DNA of 17,500 nucleotides, taken from assembly GCA_018398765.1 (NCBI GenBank), contig JAHBMJ010001709.1, positions 1-17,500 of the forward strand, written 5' to 3'. A program made the translations under genes and the position numbers. The first letter of the stretch is position 1. Each line of letters begins with the position of its first letter. Shown here one piece after another: positions 10,801-15,400 of the stretch. Origin of the DNA: Chromera velia (Eukaryota > Sar > Chromeraceae). Under the pieces are notes generated by a model. The model did not search any database. It was not told where the DNA came from and worked only from the letters and a program-made list of their open reading frames with translations.

Positions 10801-10975
10801 AGAGTTCGACGAGAAATTGCCGGGGAGAGAATAGGACGGGATTCACGTCCACCCCCTCTGCCAAGTAGGTCTTTCTGCTCTCTTGCTGCCTCAACGCCCG
10901 ACGAGAGGCCGACCGCTTCAGGCTCTCAGCCTTCCGCAGGCTCTCTGCTTGGGCGTCTTCAGTGGCTGGGGGCAT
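920..10975 (-). CDS. Gene A: unrecognised multi-pass membrane protein, about 25 exons
   Basis: This gene is assembled from about 25 minus-strand segments with GT-AG borders whose phases match at nearly every join; coding length is about 4 kb. The start is the ATG at 10975, with an in-frame TGA two codons upstream. The N-terminal half carries a charged leader, hydrophobic segments (exons A1, A2, A6-A7) and a soluble domain (A3-A5). More membrane segments follow in A11, A12, A17 and A18. The tail (A19-A25) is charged and acidic. The topology suggests a channel, transporter or scaffold in a membrane, but I do not recognise the family and assign no function. Weak points are the A8-A10 linkers, the A11/A12 and A12/A13 phase clashes, and the choice of C-terminus (stop at 1316-1318 or 920-922). 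Confidence 0.65.
1316..1408 (-). CDS. Gene A exon A24 (two possible ends)
   Basis: The acceptor is TGTTTAG, in phase 0. Read through, it encodes TYSLGFIASEVCARAWDSVE and a short rest ending in a TGA at 1316-1318, giving a C-terminus. Alternatively a donor GTCTGT after the tenth codon (left end 1379) leaves in phase 0 and joins to exon A25. Both readings look protein-like, so they may be alternative ends of the protein. I slightly favour the A25 route. Confidence 0.5.
   Translation of the reverse strand, partial: TYSLGFIASEVCARAWDSVEYTFEYCQENS
1422..1484. repeat. (CA)n dinucleotide repeat with one interruption
   Basis: About 63 bases of CA units with an AT interruption near 1451. It lies in the A23-A24 intron and reads (TG)n on the transcript strand. 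Confidence 0.97.
1519..1584 (-). CDS. Gene A exon A23 (helical)
   Basis: The acceptor is CCTATAG and the donor GTGTGT, which starts a long TG tract. The 22 codons in phase 0 encode VRTLALQYLESIGNRLELLA and EQ, an amphipathic helix with leucines spaced like a coiled coil, extending the basic helix of A22. Confidence 0.75.
2029..2200 (-). CDS. Gene A exon A22 (acidic)
   Basis: The acceptor is GACTTCAG and the donor GTGAGC; it enters in phase 2 and leaves in phase 0. It encodes a strongly acidic region (GVDDEEEEGGEGDRLFGDDD) followed by a basic helix (HVLSQVKRLKRLQ). Without splicing the frame ends at TAG 1996-1998, but the next exon continues the helix in phase. Confidence 0.75.
2257..2311. 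repeat. Compound (CA)n-(CG)n-(GA)n microsatellite
   Basis: CA units, then about 17 bases of alternating CG, then GA units, in the A21-A22 intron. On the transcript strand the order is TC, CG, TG, which puts TC-rich sequence upstream and TG-rich sequence next to A22. Confidence 0.95.
2592..3262 (-). CDS. Gene A exon A21 (long charged exon)
   Basis: This is the longest coding segment in gene A (671 bases), with acceptor TTCTTGCAG. It enters in phase 0 and, with the donor GTGCGT, leaves in phase 2 to match A22; otherwise the frame stops at 2537. The product is hydrophilic and repeats Lys, Glu and Arg (ALKATEKEKAEMSERR), ending in an Arg run then a Glu run (ERQRRRRNRQEEEEEQ). It is likely disordered or coiled coil. 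The start has WTAQELIAMLGP. Confidence 0.8.
3579..3677 (-). CDS. Gene A exon A20
   Basis: The acceptor is TTTTTTGCAG and the donor GTCGGT, with 33 whole codons in phase 0. It encodes an acidic, helix-prone stretch, DVTEDVGQLKEGVLSDLQQE, followed by HTVIGGVAAGKQ. The acceptor has a good pyrimidine tract. Confidence 0.8.
3973..3994. repeat. Short (ACAG)n array at a donor site
   Basis: Five to six ACAG units that include the A19 donor itself; on the transcript strand they read as TCTG units. Confidence 0.9.
3995..4270 (-). CDS. Gene A exon A19 (polar tail begins)
   Basis: The acceptor is TTTGTCTGAG and the donor GTCTGT, which is itself the first unit of a TCTG repeat. The exon has 92 whole codons in phase 0. 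It starts IIVTKPGRLIRPS, then becomes polar (TLNETHTAPDSASQREGS), passes a helix with Lys and Glu (LELAAKTLKEQ) and contains several Cys and His. It begins the soluble C-terminal tail, probably on the opposite side of the membrane from the A17 basic flank plus one helix. Confidence 0.75.
4308..4336. repeat. (TC)n dinucleotide repeat
   Basis: A CT/TC run of about 29 bases preceded by an 11-base C run. It starts just after the A18 donor and is purine-rich (GA) on the transcript strand, opposite to most other intronic tracts here. Confidence 0.95.
4344..4424 (-). CDS. Gene A exon A18 (last membrane segment)
   Basis: The acceptor is TTGCAG and the donor GTGGGC, with 27 whole codons in phase 0. 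A short acidic start (DID) is followed by LGTLIIVEANSLMLAIFLLL and VGK. Together with A17 this forms a helical hairpin that ends the membrane part of the protein. A GA repeat follows directly inside the next intron on the transcript strand. Confidence 0.85.
4773..4860 (-). CDS. Gene A exon A17 (membrane segment)
   Basis: The acceptor is TTTGCAG and the donor GTTGGT; it enters in phase 2 and leaves in phase 0. It encodes basic residues RRIDSF followed by the very hydrophobic helix FAASMLLLLYIIIAVYVF. The basic flank on the N-terminal side suggests that end faces the cytosol. Confidence 0.8.
4898..4993 (-). CDS. Gene A exon A16
   Basis: The favoured acceptor is TCTTCAG and the donor GTCAAA, giving phase 2 at both ends. 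It encodes SLCEQRLCLSNDGITGDPNN and then EYLAAIGGSIV. An alternative route uses the acceptor seven bases upstream (right end 5000) together with an optional 29-base micro-exon at 5066-5094 (VVVHEQPHE), and that route also keeps the frame. Confidence 0.6.
5160..5240 (-). CDS. Gene A exon A15
   Basis: The acceptor TATCTGCAG follows TCTG units; the donor is GTCATT. It is phase 2 at both ends. The product includes MTRIEGATAWLALRQLYFDF and then GRTF, an amphipathic helix rich in aromatic and basic residues. It continues the soluble region of A14 just before the last membrane pair. Confidence 0.75.
5635..5745 (-). CDS. Gene A exon A14 (soluble/amphipathic)
   Basis: The acceptor is GGCTGCAG and the donor GTGAGC; phase 2 to phase 2. 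It encodes RRFTAMVLLGALLTDDPVTR followed by HAKEVPYLFRFFPR, an amphipathic region with many aromatic and basic residues. A second frame is also open, but this one joins in phase to A15 and is much more protein-like. Confidence 0.7.
5856..6381 (-). CDS. Gene A exon A13 (tentative, contains the 29-bp repeat)
   Basis: The open region runs from an acceptor CTGCAAG through the minisatellite to a possible donor GTACTG. Entered in phase 2 it gives VVRSPSYLDNPNRAEVSVH and then the repeat. Entered in phase 1 it gives a hydrophobic start, VLFVLLLIWTTQTG. The repeat is read without stops in every minus frame. From A12 (phase 2) the exon would leave in phase 0, while A14 needs phase 2. One extra 29-base unit, or two fewer, would close the frame. 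It may equally be intron. Confidence 0.35.
5888..6273. repeat. 29-bp minisatellite, 13 full copies plus a partial copy
   Basis: Units start every 29 bases from 5888 to 6265 and are almost identical; single changes are visible near 6002, 6126, 6241 and 6270. Because 29 is not a multiple of three, successive units rotate frame, giving a 29-residue repeat in each minus frame (RNRVPDCFRRGTECPTASEE and its remainder). All three minus frames are open. Every unit contains a CTTCAG acceptor-like site and an AGAGTGCC donor-like site on the transcript strand. Confidence 0.97.
6471..6530 (-). CDS. Gene A exon A12 (short membrane exon)
   Basis: The acceptor is CTGCAG and the donor is consensus GTAAGT. 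This 60-base exon is phase 2 at both ends and encodes a hydrophobic helix, LFPLIVNFAANYLFLLIAY. The other frame open here gives a far less membrane-like sequence. Entry phase conflicts with the favoured A11 donor, so a small exon or a different donor is missing between them. Confidence 0.7.
6829..6955 (-). CDS. Gene A exon A11 (long hydrophobic segment)
   Basis: The acceptor is TCTGCAG directly after the TG repeat; the likely donor is GTAGAG, leaving in phase 0. It encodes about 40 mostly hydrophobic residues (ITPIYIVLLSMMSVALAVLL, then CVCRCLLPFVIGNLQ), long enough for one helix and a re-entrant piece or two short helices. With this donor the phase does not match A12, which needs phase 2. 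An internal GTCAGT donor after SMM would match but cuts the helix. Confidence 0.7.
6962..6994. repeat. (CA)n dinucleotide repeat next to an acceptor
   Basis: A pure CA run of about 33 bases. On the transcript strand it is (TG)n ending a few bases before the A11 acceptor CTGCAG, so it stands where a polypyrimidine tract normally would. Confidence 0.95.
7013..7090. repeat. Imperfect CAGA-type tetranucleotide tract
   Basis: Scattered and clustered CAGA/CAAA units between exons A11 and A10. On the transcript strand the tract is TCTG-rich. Confidence 0.8.
7174..7296 (-). CDS. Gene A exon A10 (tentative linker)
   Basis: The acceptor TCTCCAG follows a pyrimidine-rich CTCTCT tract, and a possible donor is GTGATG. 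With these borders it is phase 2 at both ends. It encodes a polar segment with Cys (GSSRGLTCESSDHVKVCREV), then RQGALSSYLSGPLP. An in-frame TGA follows directly, so an intron must begin at the donor given if the gene continues. Confidence 0.45.
7383..7607 (-). CDS. Gene A exon A9 (tentative, basic linker)
   Basis: The frame is open for more than 200 bases and enters in phase 2 after GGGCAG. It starts with a charged stretch (NQSRNPDEKEEVLEKV) and then becomes basic (RRSFGMGLWRVSLPPKESF). The donor is uncertain; GTGCAG at 7377-7382 would give phase 2 to match A10. It is probably a cytosolic linker between membrane clusters. Confidence 0.45.
7726..7821 (-). CDS. Gene A exon A8 (tentative, Pro/Ala-rich linker)
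   Basis: This tentative exon uses the acceptor formed by the TCTG repeat and the donor GTAGGG. It is phase 2 to phase 2, so including or skipping it keeps the frame. It encodes a low-complexity stretch rich in Pro, Ala and Gln (EPVPAPAPIPV, then QQHQAPLSQGEEM). Low complexity makes it hard to tell from intron; treat it as optional. Confidence 0.35.
7823..7911. repeat. (CAGA)n tetranucleotide array
   Basis: About 90 bases of CAGA units with a few GGCA and AAAC variants. On the transcript strand it is a TCTG pyrimidine-rich tract that forms the 3' end of the A7-A8 intron and supplies the candidate A8 acceptor GTCAG. Confidence 0.95.
7932..8014 (-). CDS. Gene A exon A7 (membrane segment)
   Basis: The acceptor is CTTGCAG and the donor GTGGGT; it enters in phase 0 and leaves in phase 2. 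It encodes a strongly hydrophobic helix, FASFMGIAFCIYFAPLFLKI, followed by ATG and T. The reading frame stays open past the donor, through the intronic TCTG repeat and into exon A9, so retention of this intron would not break the protein. Confidence 0.75.
8386..8463 (-). CDS. Gene A exon A6
   Basis: The acceptor is CTGCAG and the donor GTAAGC, with 26 whole codons in phase 0. It encodes an acidic start (AMEHDTDIPV) leading into a hydrophobic run (LHLAHFLIGL) and a polar end (TQRDKN). It joins directly to the membrane segment of A7 in phase 0. Confidence 0.75.
8671..8743. repeat. Compound (AGAAG)n / (GGGAA)n microsatellite
   Basis: AGAAG units run to about 8700 and are followed by GGGAA units. 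The tract lies in the A5-A6 intron and is a pure pyrimidine tract on the transcript strand. Confidence 0.9.
8871..8996 (-). CDS. Gene A exon A5 (soluble, helical, charged)
   Basis: The acceptor is GTGCAG and the donor GTCAGT, with 42 whole codons in phase 0. It encodes a charged, helix-prone stretch (HKVEVAELWRKNRCQTQSG, then LDHCVRTQLIKLELARQN). It continues the soluble domain of A3-A4, and the acceptor and donor fit the neighbouring exons without a frame change. Confidence 0.75.
9287..9490 (-). CDS. Gene A exon A4 (soluble domain)
   Basis: The acceptor is CATACAG and the donor GTGGGT; the exon is 68 whole codons, phase 0 to phase 0. The product is a mixed soluble domain with alternating hydrophobic residues (RFPVNASVRLTFDGVEILPD), two Cys (ECVFDAVKKLGC) and a charged end (DEVIPHFHNDERK). 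It sits between the first and second membrane clusters, so it is probably a loop domain on one face of the membrane. This is one of the clearest exons in the window. Confidence 0.85.
9690..9718 (-). repeat. Diverged copy of the A3 exon end and its donor site
   Basis: These 29 bases match 9792-9820, the 3' end of exon A3 plus its donor, at 26 positions. On the minus strand the copy reads KFSFVKE followed by GTCAGC, against KISFMKE followed by GTCAGC in the exon. An AG lies just upstream of the copy. It could be a decaying duplication, a decoy donor or part of an alternative exon. Confidence 0.75.
9798..9924 (-). CDS. Gene A exon A3 (soluble, Ser/Glu-rich)
   Basis: The acceptor CTGCAG follows a GCAG-repeat tract, and the donor is GTCAGC. 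The exon enters in phase 2 and leaves in phase 0. It encodes a soluble stretch containing SFVSPESWERRNTQELSPEE, then a more hydrophobic end, LLVLGWFRISKISFMKE. Its last 29 bases, including the donor, have a diverged copy about 100 bases downstream inside the next intron (see 9690-9718). Confidence 0.8.
10448..10648 (-). CDS. Gene A exon A2 (two membrane segments)
   Basis: The acceptor is TTTTGCAG and the donor GTCAGT; the exon begins and ends in phase 2. It encodes an aromatic stretch VVAQVLLYYLYW, then a charged turn (TERAKIER), then a second hydrophobic helix LMAVFFVTLLRLRDVVVAIK that ends in basic residues. This looks like a helix hairpin. The repeated aromatic and Arg positions are protein-like, and the other two frames contain stops. 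Confidence 0.8.
10725..10975 (-). CDS. Gene A exon A1 (start codon, first membrane segment)
   Basis: The ATG is at 10975, and the frame has a TGA two codons upstream, so this is the first methionine unless an unseen 5' exon exists. The first 40 residues are rich in Arg, Ala, Glu and Gln (soluble leader). A hydrophobic stretch near residues 55-80 contains HFLYNSLGIITLPLLYWAYG. The exon has 251 coding bases and ends in phase 2 before the donor GTCAGT. The intron to A2 is only 76 bases. Confidence 0.75.
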
Positions 10976-10979
10976 TGCT

Positions 10980-11035
10980 CAGTCTGTATCTGTCTGTCTG
11001 TCTGTCTGTCTTTCTGTCGGTCGGTCTGTTTCTTC
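10980..11035. repeat. (TCTG)n array in the gene A 5' flank
   Basis: TCTG units with TTTC and GGTC variants lie immediately upstream of the gene A start codon. Here the plus strand carries TCTG, so the transcript strand carries CAGA, opposite to the intronic tracts of the gene. Confidence 0.9.
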
Positions 11036-11158
11036 GGTCTATTGGGGTGTCATGCAGCCGGAGCTGTTTCACAGTGATCCTTTGCGATCTTCGAGCTCCC
11101 ACAAGGGAGTGCTGTATGTAGGCTGAAGATGGCTGCATGATCGAAGCATCGATCTTCT

Positions 11159-11173
11159 TGCATGCATGCATGC
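11159..11173. promoter_or_regulatory. Overlapping TGCATGC motifs upstream of gene A
   Basis: Three overlapping TGCATGC units lie about 185 bases upstream of the start codon, with related CATGCATACATGCA at about 11196-11209. TGCATGC is a known AP2-family binding motif in promoters of several apicomplexans. The site is seen; its use here is inferred. Confidence 0.4.
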
Positions 11174-11216
11174 TGGCGTGCGCACGTATATCCCCATGCA
11201 TACATGCACGAGAGTG

Positions 11217-11235
11217 GGCGCGCGCATTGCGCGCC
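11217..11235. repeat. GC-rich inverted repeat
   Basis: Arms GGCGCGC and GCGCGCC, separated by five bases, form a perfect 7-bp hairpin stem. It lies in the CpG-rich promoter-proximal stretch of gene A. It could be a protein-binding palindrome. Confidence 0.6.
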
Positions 11236-12343
11236 GAGGTATTTCGGATGCGCAACTGCGTACGAACGGTCCGAGTATAGGCGGAAGTACACAAACTTTG
11301 TGTTTTGTCACGCGGTGCTGGTCCCACTTTGCATTATATTTTTAATAGCTAGCACTCAACACAGGTAATCATCAAACCGGTCCAGAGGAAACTTGAGGGT
11401 CCAAAGAAAAGTGGACTGATGAGGTTGACTAAACCCAGCAGCCATCGTGTCCCAATGGCAGAGGGCAGCCTGAGTATATATGCATAGTAGTGTAAAATAA
11501 GATATAAAACATGAGATACACATATAAGTTAACATAACCAATTGGGTGAGTACTTCGGGGGACATATGTATGGTGTACGCCTACCTCTGGCAGTGGACCG
11601 TGAAAGCAGGAACCCGCAACATAAATCTTAATCCTAATTCCAATAGGTTGTTCTATATGGAATGTATGAATACACGCGTACATATGTATGTAGGTATAAA
11701 CTATGCCTTACTGTAACCAGTGTAACCTAGAGTGTGACGCATACATCAATTACCTATGTTAAATAATCATAGATGATCATCATCAGATTATAACAATATG
11801 CTGATCCGTTTGGTTACTTTAATATTTTATTTAATATAACTGTAATGTAACGTGAATGCCTGCTTTGCGACGTCGACACGAAATGTGCCAGCGTCAGGCA
11901 GCGGCGCAGGTCCTAGCACACGTATTTCTCAGGCAACACTAATTGACGTCAGACTAAGCAGTCTGTGATGGTCTGTTCACTTTGTATGCTTAGGAAAAGG
12001 AAGTTGAACAGATCGATCTAGGATGAACGTTTTTAGAATAAGCTAACCGTTCACTCCTTCTTCGTGTCATTTCTTTTATGCCTTGGAATATGAGCTCCGT
12101 TACCGCTAGACTACTTGTTACATGTAAGGTCTCAGTATTTTTTTTTTTTTACAATTCTGCGGTGCTGCTAGATTTTTCTATACTCTACTGAAAGCAGGAA
12201 GACCCACAATCAAACTTCACTTGAATTGCCTCTCCAGTCGACATCCCTGAAGGTGTCACTGCTACCCTCACTATCTCCAGGGATTTCATTTGAGAGTTGA
12301 GAGCTTTCGCGACTAAAAAGCTCAATATTCCCTGGCGCTCTCT

Positions 12344-12499
12344 CTACATTGATGCGTTCCGGTTCTGCAGGTGAGGGAAAAGCTCCGGAGCGAGCTCAGT
12401 CCGTGACTCTTCTGGGTCTCTGGGCGGTTGTGAGGGAAGTAGATGAGTGTAGCAATCTTCTGCCATCGTAAGATGAACCGATTGACAAGGATCCCAAGA
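12344..12499 (-). CDS. Gene B exon B15 (probable C-terminus)
   Basis: The frame starts after TGCCAAG in phase 0 and ends at TAG 12344-12346. It encodes MAEDCYTHLLPSQPPRDPEE and then SRTELAPELFPHLQNR, a soluble, Pro-rich end. The acceptor is weak; CCCCTAG 16 bases upstream is a rival. Confidence 0.5.
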   Translation of the reverse strand, partial: SWDPCQSVHLTMAEDCYTHLLPSQPPRDPEESRTELAPELFPHLQNRNASM

Positions 12500-15400
12500 C
12501 TTGGCAGGGAAAGCCCTAGGGGAAAGCCCCTTCAGCACGAGGAAGCTCGGGATTCTGCAAAGGACTACGGTCAAGACGCTCCCATTCATGGTCTAACCTC
12601 CTTCGTCTCTCCCCGAGCACCTCAGATGGCTCTACATGCGTCTGCAGGGCGTCGATGTCACATGTTTCGTCTCCACAGATGCCGCCCGGAGTTGCGTGCC
12701 CTGAAATCGAAGCCCTTGAGAGAAAGTTAAAGCACGGAGACGGGAGTTGGTACCCAATCCCTTCCACTGCACTCACCTCCACAGGAACCGATTCCGATGG
12801 GAAGCACTCACTTGCACCGGCAGCGCAGCCACCTTGCTCATTCTGCTTTCCAGACTTCTGTCCAGAACTCCACCTCTTGTCACCCGGGCCTTCGTCCTTG
12901 GGCTGCACGTCATCGCCTACATCGAAACTCCCGCTGTCGTCCCCCCCTTCTTCGTTTCCGTCTCCTCTTTCCTTCCTTTTTCCGTCTCCCCCTCCCCCGC
13001 TATCCCCCGGCTTCCCACTTTCTCCCCCTTGCTGATCCTCTGTGTACTCATCGAAAATTTCGTCCTCAAACAGCGCGTGGCCTGCGAAGAACGGCAGAAA
13101 GCGTGGGAAGCCACAAAGTCAGACGGACAGCCCGGTGGAGCAGTCAGGCAGAGAGACCGACGGGCGACACAGGCAGTAACGCACAAATCTGTCAGAGGGG
13201 GCTACCATTTTTCTTCCATTCCCGTTGACAGACACAATATAGGATTCTTTTTTTTTTTGTTTCGTCCTTTTCTTTTTACGTGCACATGAGAGAAATGCAG
13301 TGATAAGACAGACCGAGAAACAAACAGGCAAACAAGAGGGGGGGGGCGGACAATGCTGCCTTTATGCAAAAGGAAGCGTGAAGTTAGCGTCAGTCCAGCA
13401 TTTCTGTTTCCGTACTGTCACAAGTCAGGGCAGCCCATGTTCATCACCCTGCGCCTTCATCTCAGCGATCTGTTTGGAGCCTGCCCGTGTACTTTAGTTC
13501 TCTGTGAGCTGCTCTATCTGTGACATAGATGTTCCGCGTGCGCAGTTTAGCCAACATACTGACCCATCACATCTGCAGTCGCATGAATCTTCACAGGGAC
13601 AGCGAGCAGGGGCTGTTGATCAGATTCCGGAGAGGAGTGAAGTTCCATGAGTTCTGCACATTCTGCTTGCCCCTCTCCTGCCTCTGCCTTTGCCTCTCAA
13701 TGCCTTCTCTTGTGACTGCCCTTTCGTACAGTTCAGCGTACTGTTGAACGGAAAGGTCCCGGTGCCTTCTCCACCCAGCCACCATGGCCTGCACGTGCAT
13801 TTGCGCCTGCTGAAGGAGTGCAAGGTTTACCCTGCGCTTTCGACCATCGTGCTTTCCCTTCGTCTTGAGCGGCGACCCGTGTCTGTTCAACCGATGATCC
13901 CATAGGGGAATCGATAACTGCATCGTTACCGTCATCCGCCCTGCCCCCGGAAACAGACTCGCGAGCATGCCGGAAGGTTCAAGGTCCCCCAAAGTCGCGA
14001 AGGTCTCTGAGCCTTCTTCGTCCTCCCACTTTACGGCATTCAATACAGTCATGTAACGCACCTGAGCTGCCAGTTAGTCGCGGAAGATTTGGAGCCTCTT
14101 GTGACTCGAGACAGCAGCAGCAGCCTGATCGGTCACACGGCTGCTGGGCGAACCGGTTGCAGTCTCACTCGTTACGGGGACAGGCGGTGCCGTCGGGTTC
14201 GTGGGAGAGAGATTGGCGAGAGACGCAGCAGCCGAGGAATGCTCCTGGCTTGCCGTTCGGGGCCCATCAGTTGTGTGAGAGGTCAGAGGGGAGAGAAGTT
14301 GTTCAAGCGGCGCGACGATCGCCTCCTTTCTCCTCACGCCCCTGCTGTGCCCATCAGAGGTATCTCGGGTGACCGGGAGCCAACCTGCGTGGGGAGTCCC
14401 CGTTGGTGAGCAAAAAGTCAGAATGAACATTTGAGGTCTGCATAATGCCTACGCAGGCTTGTGATCAAAAGCTTTGTTCGAAAAATCTACAGACCAACTC
14501 TTCTTTGTGAACATACATGACTGAGAAAAAACTCCAACGAAGCCTGTCGAGAGGTACATTTGGAAACAGTCGAAACAGAAAGCTTCGAAAGGCGGGAGGA
14601 TTGATTGAGCTCAAAAAAGAGGAAAGAGAAAGAAGAAAAGGGAGATAGTGAGCGGGGAGATCATGGCACGCGTCGCGAGAGATACTGAGGTATGCGAAAG
14701 GAAGCGGAGAAGACTGGCAAGCAAAACATGAAAAGAAAGCGAGTTCAACAGCCGCTTTTGTCCTTCCGACTGACGTAGTGTAATGTTCACACAAAGCTTC
14801 AACTCGGTTGATGAAAGAAAGTTGTCGGGGTAGAGCACTGCTGGAACAGAGGTTGGGAGCGTGACTCCTCCTGCTATCTCCTTCTGGTGGGCAGCTCGCA
14901 CGATCTCGCCGAAGCGTCCCACCTGGAGCCGATCCTCGCTGTCCTCGTACCAGATCCTCTGCCCGTCTGCAAATATGCATGGACGAAGGGAGGGTCACAG
15001 TATCGATACATGCAATCAATTCGTTCGACTGCATGCCTACCGGACCATCAGGGTATGTGCATGATTGAAAACAGGACAGCAAGGAGCGAAGCTTCGTGCA
15101 ATGCCTACGAGAGCAATCGAGGCCCGAATGCTTCCGTTTCTGTGAATGGAGCACTTATCACATACAGGCCTCACTGTGTCTCTTGCACAGTGACGACCGA
15201 CCTTGAAGAAAGAAACGCAAGTTGGTAGCCTTCGGAGGATCACCCTCAGGAAGGCCGTCTGCCCTCAGAAGGTGTGCTGCATTCAGTCAATATGCACTGG
15301 AAGCCGTGGACAGGACAGAGGCGCATTTTTGGTGCGTGTGAATGCTTGGCACGCTCAAATGAGAGGCAGAATCGGAAGTGCTGCGGGGGGGGGAGAAAAG

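Larger units (their letters stand above)
10976..12343. other. Intergenic region between gene B and gene A
   Basis: No convincing coding segment on either strand. The gene A-proximal 370 bases are mixed and CpG-rich, with TGCATGC and GCGCGC motifs and the TCTG array; this is the likely promoter and 5' leader. From about 11340 to 12340 the sequence turns AT-rich, with a 12-base T run near 12139-12150. That part probably contains the 3' flank of gene B. Confidence 0.6.

Noticed and set aside
10959-11327. Minus-strand frame just upstream of gene A
   Set aside because: It passes the gene A start in a different frame and ends in the TCTG repeat and promoter-like motifs; more likely 5' leader than coding.
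12070-12120. tRNA-like stretch on the minus strand (A-box-like TAGTCTAGCGG)
   Set aside because: The D-arm and anticodon stems do not pair and no B box or closing acceptor stem follows, so I do not call a tRNA; at most a decayed tRNA-derived fragment.
11340-12340. Organelle DNA insertion or transposon in the AT-rich intergenic stretch
   Set aside because: Translations show no cytochrome, transposase or reverse transcriptase motifs and I found no terminal repeats; composition alone is not enough.
12655-13289. Plus-strand Ser/Pro-rich reading frames
   Set aside because: They are the antisense of the acidic Gly/Asp-rich exon B13, whose complement reads as Ser/Pro/Leu codons without stops.
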